This document shows positions 50,068-59,037 of a stretch of DNA of 64,000 nucleotides, piece by piece. Source of the stretch: Alphaproteobacteria bacterium 32-64-14 (GTDB taxonomy: Bacteria > Pseudomonadota > Alphaproteobacteria > Caulobacterales > Hyphomonadaceae); assembly GCA_002280725.1 (NCBI GenBank), contig NCEM01000005.1, forward strand, positions 1-64,000, in the 5' to 3' direction. The position numbers and the translations under genes were made by a program. Each line of letters starts with the position of its first letter. Positions within the stretch are counted from its first letter, which is position 1. The notes beneath the pieces were generated by a model. The model was not told the origin of the DNA. It made no database searches and saw only the letters and a list, made by a program, of their open reading frames with translations.

Positions 50068-50583
50068 TCAGCCGCCCGGCGGGCGAAGATAGTCGCGCTT
50101 GCCGAGGTGGACCCCGTTGTGGCGCAGGATGTTGTAGGCCGTGGCGGTGTGGAAATAGAGGTTGGGGAAGACCCAGCCCTGCAGATAGGTGGCGCAGGTC
50201 ATCGGCAATTCCTGTCCGCCGCCGACCGGGATGTTCACGACCGTCTGCGTGCGGGCGTTCATCGCCTCGGCGGATGCAGCTTGCACATAGGCGTTGGCCT
50301 TCTGCGCCCGGTCGATCAACTGGAGGAATGTGGTCTCCACATCGGGGAAAGCGGGCAGCTCGGTTCCGGCAAGGCGGGCCGCGCCGCGCGTGAGGCTGTC
50401 GCACGCGATCTGCACCTGGCGCGAAAGCGGGAACATGTCCGGGAACAGGCGGAAGTTGAGGAACACATCCTCAGGCAGTTTCGCGGCTGTTGCGTGATCC
50501 GCGCCCTTCTTCAGGATGCCGCCCAGCGCACCGAGCGTCTGCTGGCTGGCGGTCTTGATCAGGCCGGAAATCGGAACAGTCAT
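50068..50583 (-). CDS. DUF1993 family protein
   Basis: A 171-residue protein of the DUF1993 (DinB-like helical) family: LFPDMFPLSRQVQIACDSLT, ELPAFPDVETTFLQLIDRAQ, and the C-terminal YLQGWVFPNLYFHTATAYNI with NILRHNGVHLGKRDY, which is diagnostic. The fold is a four-helix bundle like DinB/YfiT; histidines in the last block could bind a metal. Function is not known. ATG 50583 with upstream GGGG is favoured over GTG 50598. Located 59 bp upstream of phoD on the same strand, so co-transcription is possible. Confidence 0.88.
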   Translation of the reverse strand: MTVPISGLIKTASQQTLGALGGILKKGADHATAAKLPEDVFLNFRLFPDMFPLSRQVQIACDSLTRGAARLAGTELPAFPDVETTFLQLIDRAQKANAYVQAASAEAMNARTQTVVNIPVGGGQELPMTCATYLQGWVFPNLYFHTATAYNILRHNGVHLGKRDYLRPPGG

Positions 50584-50714
50584 GGCGAACCCCGTCACGG
50601 TTGAGGCGCTGTCATAGCTTGGCCGTCCGCAGCCTGCACGCAGGAATTTTGCCCAGACCCAGCTTGCGCTGCGGCGGCTGCATCCGTAGGGCAGGGGATA
50701 CAGGGGAGGACGGC

Positions 50715-51299
50715 TTGCGCAAACGCCTTGTCATCATGGCGTGGATCAACATCGCCATCGGCGGCGCCGGCGTTGGCCTGCTCGCCGCGCTGGTGGCTGC
50801 ATTCGTCCTGGCGCGTGACCCGGAATACACCGACGAGTTCACGGTGCTGGGCAGTATATTAGGCGTGTTCACGCTGATCTACTTCCTGCCGATGTTCCTG
50901 GGCGGGATTGGCGTTCTGCGCCGCAAGGTGTGGGGACGCGCGCTGATCTGGGGCGTGACGCCTTTCCTTGCGCTGGCGACGCCGGTGGGCACGCTGCTTG
51001 CGGGCTATAATCTCTGGGCGCTGATCACGACTGTCGATACCTCGGCGGCGTTTTCAAGCGACAGCATTGCGCGCGTCGAGCGCATTGTGCGCAACGCGCT
51101 GCGCAACATCGTGCTGATCCTGATCGCGATGTTTATCCTGGGCACGATCGTCGGCATTGGCTGGCTGTTCCGCGACCAGATCGATCCGCCGAAGAATCAG
51201 ATCCTGACGCCGATGCCCGAGATGCCGAAGTTCGATACGCCGGAATTCAAGATGCCGGAGTTCAACCGGCCTGAGCAACCGCCCGCACCGGCACAGTGA
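50715..51299 (+). CDS. Membrane protein with Pro-rich tail, TTG start
   Basis: A 194-residue membrane protein with helices at about 8-29, 44-64, 74-95 and 132-155. The C-terminal tail is a proline/glutamate repeat ([20 protein letters not shown]). The start is read as TTG 50715 because GGGGAGGA ends five bases upstream of it, whereas ATG 50736 has no such signal; the extra residues (MRKRLVI) give a positively charged N-terminus. Not assigned to a family. Its stop lies inside the opposite cyclophilin gene (38-bp convergent overlap). Confidence 0.65.
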   Translation: MRKRLVIMAWINIAIGGAGVGLLAALVAAFVLARDPEYTDEFTVLGSILGVFTLIYFLPMFLGGIGVLRRKVWGRALIWGVTPFLALATPVGTLLAGYNLWALITTVDTSAAFSSDSIARVERIVRNALRNIVLILIAMFILGTIVGIGWLFRDQIDPPKNQILTPMPEMPKFDTPEFKMPEFNRPEQPPAPAQ

Positions 51300-52179
51300 C
51301 ATTGCACAGGCCGATGCGGCCGACGGGCTTCGTGTAGAAATCATCCTTCCGCCAGCGCCGCGAATTCACCAGCGTCGCAAAGCTCGCGCTGTCCGTCTTC
51401 ATGATCTCGAGCGGTGTGCGCTGATGCGGCGGAAGATCCGCCGCGACCTTGATGTCGGCATAGCGCTGGTATTCTTCCGGCGTCTTGTAGAAGCCGATGT
51501 CGCCCGTGCCGCGCGGGAAAGACGACATGATCTCCATCCCCTGCACAACGCGGCCAAGCACGGTGAGCTGGCGATCGAGATTGCGCGGGCTGTGGCCGAT
51601 GATGACGTAAAGCTCCGTGCCGCCGCCCGAGTTCTCGTCGTTCTCGCGTCCAACGCCGACCATGCCGTAGCAGTGCGTGAGCCAGACGCGGCCCTTGTCG
51701 CGCGCGGCGTACATGCCATTCACGAAGCCGACCTCGGGCGCATAGGTGTCCGGATCGGGCAGGATGTCGAAGCCAGGGATGGCCGTGCGGGGCAGGGTGA
51801 ATTCGGCATTGAGCTTCTCTACGCCAACCTTTGGCGGGCGAGCCGGATCAGCCGCCTGCGCCCACTGGCTAACGAAATTGTCCTGCACGCGCGTGACGGC
51901 GCCATTGGCGAAATAGCCCTCGCGTGAAAGCGCTTTCACATTGGTCACATGGTTAGGGGCAAACGCCGGCGCTAGTTCGATGATGACGCGGCCTTTGCCG
52001 GGAAAGTCCATGTAGAGCGTGTTCTCGGGATCGAGCGTGCGCCATTCGGATGGCTGCGAGGCGGCGATGATGTCGGCCGGTGAGGGCGTATTGCCTTCGG
52101 GGGCGGCCGGGATGGCGGGGCCGGTCTGGCAGGCGCTGAGCAGTCCAGCCAGAAGAGCCGGTGTAAAAAACATCCGCAT
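51262..52179 (-). CDS. Cyclophilin-type peptidyl-prolyl isomerase lipoprotein
   Basis: A 305-residue protein with a lipobox (LLSAC, Cys17). The cyclophilin-like domain begins [20 protein letters not shown] with [20 protein letters not shown], and continues [34 protein letters not shown] and [20 protein letters not shown]. The usual FHRVI and QGGD motifs are altered to VTRVQ and SQWA, so catalysis may be weak. Such divergent secreted cyclophilins are known in alphaproteobacteria. It likely assists folding at the outer or inner membrane. The C-terminal third (about 215-305) is an extension with no clear domain. Confidence 0.87.
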   Translation of the reverse strand: MRMFFTPALLAGLLSACQTGPAIPAAPEGNTPSPADIIAASQPSEWRTLDPENTLYMDFPGKGRVIIELAPAFAPNHVTNVKALSREGYFANGAVTRVQDNFVSQWAQAADPARPPKVGVEKLNAEFTLPRTAIPGFDILPDPDTYAPEVGFVNGMYAARDKGRVWLTHCYGMVGVGRENDENSGGGTELYVIIGHSPRNLDRQLTVLGRVVQGMEIMSSFPRGTGDIGFYKTPEEYQRYADIKVAADLPPHQRTPLEIMKTDSASFATLVNSRRWRKDDFYTKPVGRIGLCNVTVPVRAVAQAG

Positions 52180-52271
52180 CGAGTGTCCCTCACGATTTCC
52201 GATGCGAACAATGCGATGCTTTCAGGCGCGGCTCAATCTGAAATCGGACACGCTAAAATGGGACAAACAGA

Positions 52272-52295
52272 AGGCGCTGTCCATCGGCAGCGCCT
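52272..52295 (-). terminator. Terminator of the glycine-zipper lipoprotein gene
   Basis: AGGCGCTG (52272-52279) pairs with CAGCGCCT (52288-52295) around an 8-base loop. On the minus strand the stem is followed by TCTGTTTGTCC. Confidence 0.7.
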
Positions 52296-52319
52296 CTCGT
52301 TTGATCCGCCTCGCTGCTG

Positions 52320-52676
52320 TTAGCCGCGTGGCTGACCGTTATCCCAGTATGTGCGGCCGGTGTTGCGGTCCACGTAGTAGTACCGCTGGGCGTTGCGATC
52401 ATAGATGAGGTCGTCCCGGTTGGCGACCTGCTGACCGCCGACGAAGCATCCACCTTGTTCCTGACAGCCCGTGTAGTAACCGACCGCTGCGCCAAGTGCG
52501 CCGCCGATGAGCGCGCCGGACAGATCGTCGTCCGAGAGCGCCGCGCCAGCGGCCGCACCTAATGCGCCGCCGATGGCAGCGTTGCGTTGCGAAGGATCCC
52601 AGCTGTCCATCGTGTTGCAGGCTGCGAGCGAAAGGCTCGATACGGCTGCGCAGAATGAGACTTTCAGAGTGTTCAT
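52320..52676 (-). CDS. Glycine-zipper lipoprotein
   Basis: A 118-residue lipoprotein (lipobox LAAC, Cys20). Residues about 32-66 form a glycine zipper: NAAIGGALGAAAGAALSDDD and SGALIGGALGAAVGYYTG, a membrane-inserting motif also found in SlyB/OmpA-like 17-kDa antigens. A cysteine pair (CQEQGGC) follows, then a tail with YDRNAQRYYYVDRNTGRTYW, an aromatic repeat. Likely an outer-membrane structural lipoprotein. The ATG at 52676 is preferred; an upstream extension to 52781 is not lipoprotein-like. Confidence 0.85.
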   Translation of the reverse strand: MNTLKVSFCAAVSSLSLAACNTMDSWDPSQRNAAIGGALGAAAGAALSDDDLSGALIGGALGAAVGYYTGCQEQGGCFVGGQQVANRDDLIYDRNAQRYYYVDRNTGRTYWDNGQPRG

Positions 52677-52808
52677 TGTGTCGCCTTTGTCCGCAGCGGC
52701 ATCCGTTATGTGCCTTGATAACGATGCGGGGCGACGAGCGTTCCGGCGTGGCGGCTGCTTAAACACTGGAACCACGGCCATGTTCGCGAAATGGCCTGCT
52801 ATTGCTGG

Positions 52809-54071
52809 TCAATCCACACGCACGGGCAGCGTTTCAAGTCCACGGAAACCAGGCAGGCGGCACCATGCGGGAGGCGCATCGGGTTCCGCCAGACGCAGAT
52901 TGGGGAACCGCGTGAACAGTCGCGAAACCAGATGCTTCGCCTCCATCCGCGCGAGCGGCGCCCCCGGGCAGATATGCGCGCCGCCGCCGAAGGACAGATG
53001 GCGTGACGCGCGCGGACGCGATACGTCGAACGCATCCGCTACTGGAAAGGCTGCTTCGTCACGATTGGCCGCCCGTATGAAAACGTTGAGGGCGGCGCCG
53101 GATGGCACAGGGCAGCCGGAGAGTTCCTCCGCATGCGTGGCGATGCGCCAGGTGAAATCCACCGGCGCCTCGTAACGCAGGACTTCCTCCACCGCATTGG
53201 GCCACAGCGATGGATCGGCGCGGAGCTTCTGCAATTGCGCCGGGTGCGTGAGTAGCACACTCACGGCATTGCCGATCAGGTCCGTCGTGGTGACATTTCC
53301 GGCGATCAGCAGGCCGCGAATGTTGTAGGTTATTTCCGTGTCGCTCAGCCGTACGCCAGCCATCTGCGCGCGCGCCATGTCGCCGAACAGATCGTCGGGC
53401 GGATTGTTTTTCGCATCATCGAAACGGCCACGGATATAGTGCGCAAGGCCGTTGGAGGCCGCGACCAGCGCGGCGACGTCTTCAGGTGTGCGGTTCGGAT
53501 TGAAGGTCTGCACGATGCCGTTGAGCCAGCCGCGGAATGTCGCCAGCGTCTCCCGCGGCACGCCGAGGATAGACCCGATGCACGCGACAGGTACGGGCTC
53601 GGCCAACTCGTGCATCAGGTCGAACTCCGCACGGCCATCGAGCCTGTCCAGCGCCGCGTCCACAATGCGGAGGCATTCGGGCTCAAACCGGGCAATGCGG
53701 GCATAGAGCGCCTGCACCAGCGGATTGCGAACGCGCGCGTGCTCCTCGCCATCGAGTTCGAGCATGGAGGCCCGCTGATCGTCTGGAAAGGCGAGGCCAT
53801 CGGGAACAGTGCTGCGCCGCCGCCGGATGGCGATGGCCGCTGGCTCCGCCCGGTCCGGATTCTTGGCGTGCGAGTTGTCGGTGAAGATGGCCCGCGCATC
53901 CGCCATCCGCCCCACCAGCCACGCGCCCGCCGCTTCATCGCGATGCAGCGGACACTGCGCGCGAAGCTCAGCGAGGCGCGGGTAGGGATCCTCACGCGCA
54001 ACGGGATTGGCGGCTGTAAGATCGAGCATGCGAAAAGCCGCATGTTCGCCATTGGCCAAAGTATCAGCCAT
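52809..54071 (-). CDS. Cytochrome P450
   Basis: A 420-residue soluble bacterial P450. I-helix LLIAGNVTTTDLIGNAV (AGxxTT), K-helix EEVLRYEAP (ExxR), and the heme loop FGGGAHICPGAPLARMEA with the FxxGxHxCxG cysteine ligand near residue 365. The N-terminal part, MADTLANGEHAAFRMLDLTA, has no membrane anchor, and HRDEAAGAWLVGR is a typical CYP beta strand. No ferredoxin or reductase gene is adjacent, so electron donors must be elsewhere. Substrate unknown (terpenoid, steroid or fatty acid oxidation are common). Divergent from the NERD-helicase (151 bp between). Confidence 0.93.
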   Translation of the reverse strand: MADTLANGEHAAFRMLDLTAANPVAREDPYPRLAELRAQCPLHRDEAAGAWLVGRMADARAIFTDNSHAKNPDRAEPAAIAIRRRRSTVPDGLAFPDDQRASMLELDGEEHARVRNPLVQALYARIARFEPECLRIVDAALDRLDGRAEFDLMHELAEPVPVACIGSILGVPRETLATFRGWLNGIVQTFNPNRTPEDVAALVAASNGLAHYIRGRFDDAKNNPPDDLFGDMARAQMAGVRLSDTEITYNIRGLLIAGNVTTTDLIGNAVSVLLTHPAQLQKLRADPSLWPNAVEEVLRYEAPVDFTWRIATHAEELSGCPVPSGAALNVFIRAANRDEAAFPVADAFDVSRPRASRHLSFGGGAHICPGAPLARMEAKHLVSRLFTRFPNLRLAEPDAPPAWCRLPGFRGLETLPVRVD

Positions 54072-54222
54072 CGACCCTTCCCCCCGCTTCTTCTCAACCC
54101 AGGGTGCAATCAACCTAAGGTTGTGTTCGAGAGTGGTCAAGCGGAGGCTTGCGAGACGCCGCAGATGCGAGGAAAATAACAGGTGGGGACCGGGCATCGC
54201 CGGTGTTGGCAGGGGCAGCGGC

Positions 54223-56157
54223 ATGGCCGTGACGATTCCCGACCGTCTACCCGCCAGCGCCACGCAAGGCGAGCGGAGGACGTTCGCGCTTCTGGAGAAG
54301 TTGCCGGACGATTGCATCTGCTACTACGAGCCCGTCATCGGGGAGCGCTATCCCGACTTTGTCGTGATCCTGCCCGAACTTGGCGTGCTGATCATCGAGG
54401 TGAAGGGCTGGTATCGCAGCCAGCTTGAGCGAGCCGATACGCGCGACGTCGTTGTTCGGCAGGATGGCGTCAGCAAAGTTCACAAGCATCCCGTGCGTCA
54501 GGCGCGGGACTACAAGTTCGATCTGATGAAGGCGTGTCAGGCAAGCCGGCACGCAAGGCATCTGATGCACCGCGGCGGGACGCATGAAGGGCGGTTCGTC
54601 TTTCCCTTCGGACACATGGCTTTGATGTCCAACATCACGCGCGATCAGGTGAAGCAGGGCGACCTTGAGATCGCGCAGGGGGTCTTCAGCGGCGGCAAGA
54701 TCGTGATGCGCGACGAAATGGATGCGCTGCTCGATCTACCGGCAGACCAGTTGGTGGAGGCCATGCGGGGCTGGTTCGATCCGGCCTGGAGCTTTCCGCG
54801 ACTGACGAAATCCCAGGTTGATGCGGTCCGGCTGATCATCCATCCCGAGATCGTTATCGAAGGCACATCGCTTGCCGTGCTGGATCACAAGCAGGAGGCG
54901 CGGGCGCGATCAATTGGGCATGGGCATCGCTTGATCTATGGCATCGCCGGATCGGGCAAGACCGTGATCCTGCTGTCGCGCGCCAGACTGCTTGCGAAAG
55001 ATCCGGCCAGGAAGATCCTCATGCTGTGCTTCAACAAGGAGCTGGCGCGGCGTTTTCGGGAAGACCTGCGCGAGCATTCCAATGTGGATGCGCTGAACTT
55101 TCATGGCTGGGCGGCGCGCAATGGCCATGCTGCGGCTGACGACTACACACCCGAAGGTGAAGAGGCGCGTGCGATGTCATTGCTTGCCTTGCTCAAATCC
55201 GGCAAGGGCGAGGCAGGGCGGTATGACGCGATACTGATCGACGAGGCGCAGGACTTCCAGCCGCTATGGTTCAATTGCGTGACGCATGCATTGAAAGATC
55301 CAATCGATGGCGACCTGCTGATCGCACTGGACGGAGGCCAGAATTTGTACGGACGCCGGACATTTACCTGGAAGTCCGTGGGCGTGAATGCATCGGGCCG
55401 CGTGGTTCCCCGCTCGCCTTACGATTTCGACCGCAACTACAGGAACACGCGGCAAATCCTGACGGTGGCCGCGCAGTTTGCTGCGGTGAATCACAGTGAC
55501 GATGAAGATGACGCCCTCCAGTCGTATCGCGTCGAGCCCAGCGCAGCAGCGCGCGAGGGCCCGACGCCCAAATGTTTCGCTGCGCCCACGCGCGATGCAG
55601 AAGTGCAGGCTGTGGTGAACAGCGTGAAGGGTTGGCTGGAGCGGGGGATACGTACGGATGGCGAAAGATACGAGCGTCTTGCGCCGGACGACATCGCCAT
55701 TCTCTATCCGCGTTGCCCGAAGGCGCTGCAGCCAAACCTTGGATCGATGCTCGACAAGCTGAGCGAGGTGGCGGCGGTGCGGTTGCTTGCGGCGACTGCG
55801 TCAACCGAGGCGCGGCGGGGCCGCGGTGATGGCCCGGCGTTGACGGTAGGCACTGTACATTCGGTGAAGGGCCTGCAGTTCAAGGCCGTAATACTCGTGT
55901 GGGCGGACTTGTTCGCAACTCCGGGGAGTGTGGAGTGGGCGAAGAACGACCCGGCGCTTCTCTATGTCGGCCTCACGCGCGCGCAGACTTTCCTGTGCGT
56001 GTCATGGGTCAAAAACACGCCGCTCACAGCCCAGATCGAAGCTGCGATCGCCTCTATCGAAGCGGACAAGCTGTCTGCGGAACGCGCAGAGGTGAACGAC
56101 CTGAGCCGCAAGGGTGTGGCCGAACCGCCTGCCAGTCCGTTCCGCTGGTTGCGGTGA
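54223..56157 (+). CDS. NERD-domain UvrD/Rep-type helicase
   Basis: A 644-residue protein with an N-terminal NERD nuclease-related domain (about 8-110: ERRTFALLEKLPDDCICYYE, YPDFVVILPELGVLIIEVKG, with the nuclease-type D...E.K) joined to a superfamily 1 helicase: Walker A GIAGSGKTVIL (about 240), LIDEAQDFQP (Walker B, about 338), FDRNYRNTRQIL, VGTVHSVKGLQFKAVIL and YVGLTRAQTFLCVSW. It probably unwinds and cuts or processes DNA. This NERD-helicase architecture occurs in DNA repair and has relatives near defence genes; no defence genes are nearby. Start ATG 54223 is preceded by AGGGGCAGCGGC. Cytoplasmic. Confidence 0.88.
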   Translation: MAVTIPDRLPASATQGERRTFALLEKLPDDCICYYEPVIGERYPDFVVILPELGVLIIEVKGWYRSQLERADTRDVVVRQDGVSKVHKHPVRQARDYKFDLMKACQASRHARHLMHRGGTHEGRFVFPFGHMALMSNITRDQVKQGDLEIAQGVFSGGKIVMRDEMDALLDLPADQLVEAMRGWFDPAWSFPRLTKSQVDAVRLIIHPEIVIEGTSLAVLDHKQEARARSIGHGHRLIYGIAGSGKTVILLSRARLLAKDPARKILMLCFNKELARRFREDLREHSNVDALNFHGWAARNGHAAADDYTPEGEEARAMSLLALLKSGKGEAGRYDAILIDEAQDFQPLWFNCVTHALKDPIDGDLLIALDGGQNLYGRRTFTWKSVGVNASGRVVPRSPYDFDRNYRNTRQILTVAAQFAAVNHSDDEDDALQSYRVEPSAAAREGPTPKCFAAPTRDAEVQAVVNSVKGWLERGIRTDGERYERLAPDDIAILYPRCPKALQPNLGSMLDKLSEVAAVRLLAATASTEARRGRGDGPALTVGTVHSVKGLQFKAVILVWADLFATPGSVEWAKNDPALLYVGLTRAQTFLCVSWVKNTPLTAQIEAAIASIEADKLSAERAEVNDLSRKGVAEPPASPFRWLR

Positions 56158-56186
56158 GACCGGCAGGGTTGGCTGGCGCCTGCTTC

Positions 56187-57023
56187 CTAGAGAACGTCCA
56201 GCATCTTTGCGACGAGCGGGTGGCGGACGACGTCGGCTTGTTGCAGGCGGCAGACGGCGATGTCGCCCTTCATGCCTTCGATCTTCTCCGCGATCGGCGC
56301 GAGGCCGGACAGTTCGGGCAGGAGATCGGACTGCGCCGGGTCGCCGGTGACGATCATCTTCGAGTTCCAGCCGAGGCGAGTGAGGATCATCTTGAGCTGC
56401 GTGTAGGTGCAGTTCTGCGCCTCATCGACCACGATGAAGGCGTTGTTGAGCGTGCGGCCGCGCATGAAGCCCACGGGGGCGATCTCGATCTGCCCTTCGG
56501 CGATCATCGTCTTCACCTGCTTGGCCGACATGCGATCCTGAAGCGCATCGTAGAGCGGGCGCAGGTAAGGGGCGAGCTTCTCCTCCATGTCGCCGGGAAG
56601 GAAGCCGATGTTCTCGCCCGCATCGACGGCCGGGCGGCACAGCACGATGCGGCCGACCTTTCCACTGCGCAGCGCTTCAACCGCCTTGGCGATGGCGAGA
56701 TATGTCTTGCCCGTGCCGGCGGGCCCAAGCGCCAGCACCAGATTGGAGCGGTCCATCGCCTCCATCAGGCGCGCCTGGCCTTCGGTCTTGGGCGCCACGT
56801 TCTTGACATAGGCCTGCTCGCGCGGCGGCTCGCGGTGTTGCGGTTGATTGTGTTGCTGTGGCTGCGCGTAGGCGCCGCGTTTTCTCTTCTTCGGATAGTG
56901 CTCGTCATCCGCGATGGGGTCCCAGCCGCCTTCGATGACGCTGAGCTGAACGCTTCCGGTATCCCGATCGCGGCGGCCCTGGAATTCGGCACGGACCCGG
57001 CGGACAGCGGCACGTTTACCCAT
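56187..57023 (-). CDS. phoH: PhoH family ATPase
   Basis: A 278-residue PhoH/PhoL-type P-loop protein. Walker A is LALGPAGTGKTYLAIAKAVE (about 93-112), followed by CRPAVDAGENIGFLPGDMEE, MRGRTLNNAFIVVDEAQNCT (Walker B) and GDPAQSDLL, all standard. The first 75 residues are a charged, glutamine-rich extension (QPQQHNQPQHREPP) absent from short PhoH. ATG 57023 is supported by AAGGAG seven bases upstream. PhoH proteins are ATPases implicated in RNA metabolism or stress; the precise role is unsettled. Not part of the ybeY cluster, so phoH rather than phoL is inferred. Confidence 0.93.
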   Translation of the reverse strand: MGKRAAVRRVRAEFQGRRDRDTGSVQLSVIEGGWDPIADDEHYPKKRKRGAYAQPQQHNQPQHREPPREQAYVKNVAPKTEGQARLMEAMDRSNLVLALGPAGTGKTYLAIAKAVEALRSGKVGRIVLCRPAVDAGENIGFLPGDMEEKLAPYLRPLYDALQDRMSAKQVKTMIAEGQIEIAPVGFMRGRTLNNAFIVVDEAQNCTYTQLKMILTRLGWNSKMIVTGDPAQSDLLPELSGLAPIAEKIEGMKGDIAVCRLQQADVVRHPLVAKMLDVL

Positions 57024-57456
57024 TGAGGTACTCCTTGGCTGAGATCGACAGAGCAGGCTTGGTAAAAACAATGCGAGAAACAAAAACGCCGCGAGCCAGA
57101 GAGGCGCCGCGGCGGTATGAATGCGAATTGTCGGGTGTGAGCCGTAGTGGCGGCGGTCGCCGTGACGGACGACCTGCTGCCTCGAAGTCGGATGGTGCAA
57201 CCGTGCGCGGTCGACTCAATCCCGTTCCCCGTTTCTCGGACAGAGCACAGCAAGTTGTGCGCCACCCGAATCAGCTTCCCTAGGAGTAAACTAGTCTCGC
57301 ATTAACGGAACCATAAAGAGGCAGTTCCGCCACAGCGGTCATTAACTCGCCATCTGACTCCGGATGCTGCATTTCTGTGACAGCGGCGCCTGTTTGGGAG
57401 TCGCGCCTGCCTTTTGGCGTGGCAATATGGGCGAGCTGCAAGGAAGGACGCGCCAG
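57024..57456. other. Gene-poor interval of about 430 bp
   Basis: Between the divergent phoH and carbonic anhydrase genes. A GC-rich stem (CGCCGCG ... CGCGGCG) lies near 57091-57117, in line with phoH leader sequence. Open frames here have no coding pattern that I trust. AT-richer stretch around 57285-57320 may hold the carbonic anhydrase promoter. Confidence 0.45.
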
Positions 57457-57981
57457 ATGGCGATCTACGAACTCGATGGCTTGAAGCCAACGATGGAAGG
57501 CGATCACTGGATCGCGGGCACGGCCAGCGTGATGGGCAATGTCATCCTGAAGCAGAACGCCAGCGTCTGGTTCAACGCCACGCTGCGCGGCGACAACGAT
57601 CCGATCACCATCGGCGAGAACACCAACATCCAGGACGGCAGCGTGCTTCACACGGATGTCGGCGTGCCTCTCACGATCGGGAAGAACTGCACGATCGGCC
57701 ACATGGTGATGCTGCACGGCTGCACGATCGGCGAGAACACGCTGATCGGGATCGGGTCGATCATTCTCAACGGCGCGAAGATCGGAAAGAACTGCCTGAT
57801 CGGCGCGAACTCGCTGATCACCGAGGGCAAGGAAATTCCTGATGGCTCGATGGTGATGGGCGCGCCGGGCAAGGTGGTGCGCGAGCTGGGCGAGCAGCAG
57901 ATCCAGATGATCACCGGATCGGCCCACCATTATGTCGAGAACTGGAAGCGCTACGCGAAGGGTCTGAAGAAGATCGATTGA
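57457..57981 (+). CDS. Gamma-class carbonic anhydrase family protein
   Basis: A 174-residue left-handed beta-helix protein of the gamma carbonic anhydrase/YrdA family. Hexapeptide repeats run from about 20 to 135 (for example [20 protein letters not shown], and [20 protein letters not shown]). The zinc-binding histidines are His65 (LHTDVG), His82 and His87 (GHMVMLHG). Arginine 44 in the LRGDND segment matches the active-site arginine. Homologs are carbonic anhydrases or acyl-CoA-binding PaaY-like thioesterases. It lies downstream of AGGAAGGA. Cytoplasmic trimer by analogy. Confidence 0.9.
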   Translation: MAIYELDGLKPTMEGDHWIAGTASVMGNVILKQNASVWFNATLRGDNDPITIGENTNIQDGSVLHTDVGVPLTIGKNCTIGHMVMLHGCTIGENTLIGIGSIILNGAKIGKNCLIGANSLITEGKEIPDGSMVMGAPGKVVRELGEQQIQMITGSAHHYVENWKRYAKGLKKID

Positions 57982-58059
57982 TTTATTTCCGGCGGCTGCA
58001 TCCATTGCGCCGCCTTGACCCCTCTAGCTGCACGTATGCGCGTGTTTGGAGGTGGTCTC

Positions 58060-58191
58060 ATGCGGTGGCGGATTGGGTTGGCGGCGTTCTTGACGCCCGT
58101 GATGATCGTGCTCGCTGCGGGCGCGCAGGCTGAAGCGCCGCTTCTGGTCAGCGCTGTTGTCGAACAAGTCGCAACCGTGACGATGCGCTAG
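58060..58191 (+). CDS. Predicted 43-residue secreted mini-protein
   Basis: A short frame with a strong ribosome-binding site (GGAGGTGG, spacing about seven to ATG 58060). It encodes MRWRIGLAAFLTPVMIVLAA, continuing GAQAEAPLLVSAVVEQ and ending TVTMR. The first 24 residues look like a signal peptide with an AQA cleavage site, leaving about 19 residues. Its TAG stop (58189-58191) overlaps the stop of the opposite gene as CTAG. No homolog is known to me; it may be a remnant or a genuine small exported peptide. Confidence 0.5.
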   Translation: MRWRIGLAAFLTPVMIVLAAGAQAEAPLLVSAVVEQVATVTMR

Positions 58192-58955
58192 AGATCGTAT
58201 TCCCGGCGGAACGACTCCAGCGGGGCAGTCACCGCGAGCACCTGGAAGGGAAAGCTCAGCCAGGGCTGCGTTACGTCCAGCGTTTCAAGGTTGCGCTTGA
58301 ACTGCTCTGCGATCTCCGGCCTCGCGCGGCCGCGGAAATCGAGGAACTGGCCCCAGGTCGACAGCCCATGGATCGGGCGCGGGCCGGTGACGGGCTGGCG
58401 CGAGTTGGCGTAGGCAGCGGGAAACAGGCGGCGATAGCCTTCGGTGTTGTAGAGCCAGGATTGGCCAACAACGCTGCGCGCCGTGGGCCATTCGCGTACG
58501 GCATGGCCGAACATCGCGGTCAGCTCTTCGCGCCGGCGCGCAAGGTTGGAGGCGTGCAAGGGGCCGACAGCAGCTTCGTTGAAGCGGTTGCGGAAATGGA
58601 TGCGCACAGCGCCCTCGGCATTGGGCGCCTCGCAGGCAAAATGCGGACCGAACGGGAATCGGTCTGCCGGCCACGGGTCTGGCGGGCGGTCGGCATAGGC
58701 GAGGATCAGCGCGTCGAGCCGTGCGCCGGAATCGCGCATGGCGGCGATGCGATCTGCCAGCGCGGCGAATTCGGGGTCAGCCGCCTGCTTGGAGAGATTT
58801 CCATACGCAAACAACCGGTGGAAATTGGTGTGAAAGGTGATGGTCTCGGTCAGCCGCAGCCCCGCCTTTGCGGCGAACACATCGGCCCAGTGCAGCTGCG
58901 CGCCAAAGAAATCGCGCGCGATCTCCGCAACGGCTCTGCCTTTTGCCTCCGCCAT
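58188..58955 (-). CDS. Hypothetical protein
   Basis: A 255-residue cytoplasmic protein (no signal) that I cannot place. [20 protein letters not shown] is followed by [54 protein letters not shown], and [20 protein letters not shown]. The aromatic and histidine-rich segments suggest an enzyme-like core, but there is no named motif. Start ATG 58955 is preferred to an upstream GTG-type start at 59021 that would overlap the oxidoreductase promoter. Divergent from the LLM oxidoreductase (82 bp). Confidence 0.65.
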   Translation of the reverse strand: MAEAKGRAVAEIARDFFGAQLHWADVFAAKAGLRLTETITFHTNFHRLFAYGNLSKQAADPEFAALADRIAAMRDSGARLDALILAYADRPPDPWPADRFPFGPHFACEAPNAEGAVRIHFRNRFNEAAVGPLHASNLARRREELTAMFGHAVREWPTARSVVGQSWLYNTEGYRRLFPAAYANSRQPVTGPRPIHGLSTWGQFLDFRGRARPEIAEQFKRNLETLDVTQPWLSFPFQVLAVTAPLESFRREYDL

Positions 58956-59037
58956 CGATTCTGCACCCACGCTTGAGCCCACTTTTTCCGCCGTCTGGCA
59001 TCCTAGCGCATGGCGCGCCAACGCCTATATCTCCGCC

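Noticed and set aside
56187..57023. PhoL/YbeZ assignment
   Set aside because: No ybeY or corC partner gene is adjacent; the Gln-rich N-terminal extension fits stand-alone PhoH better.
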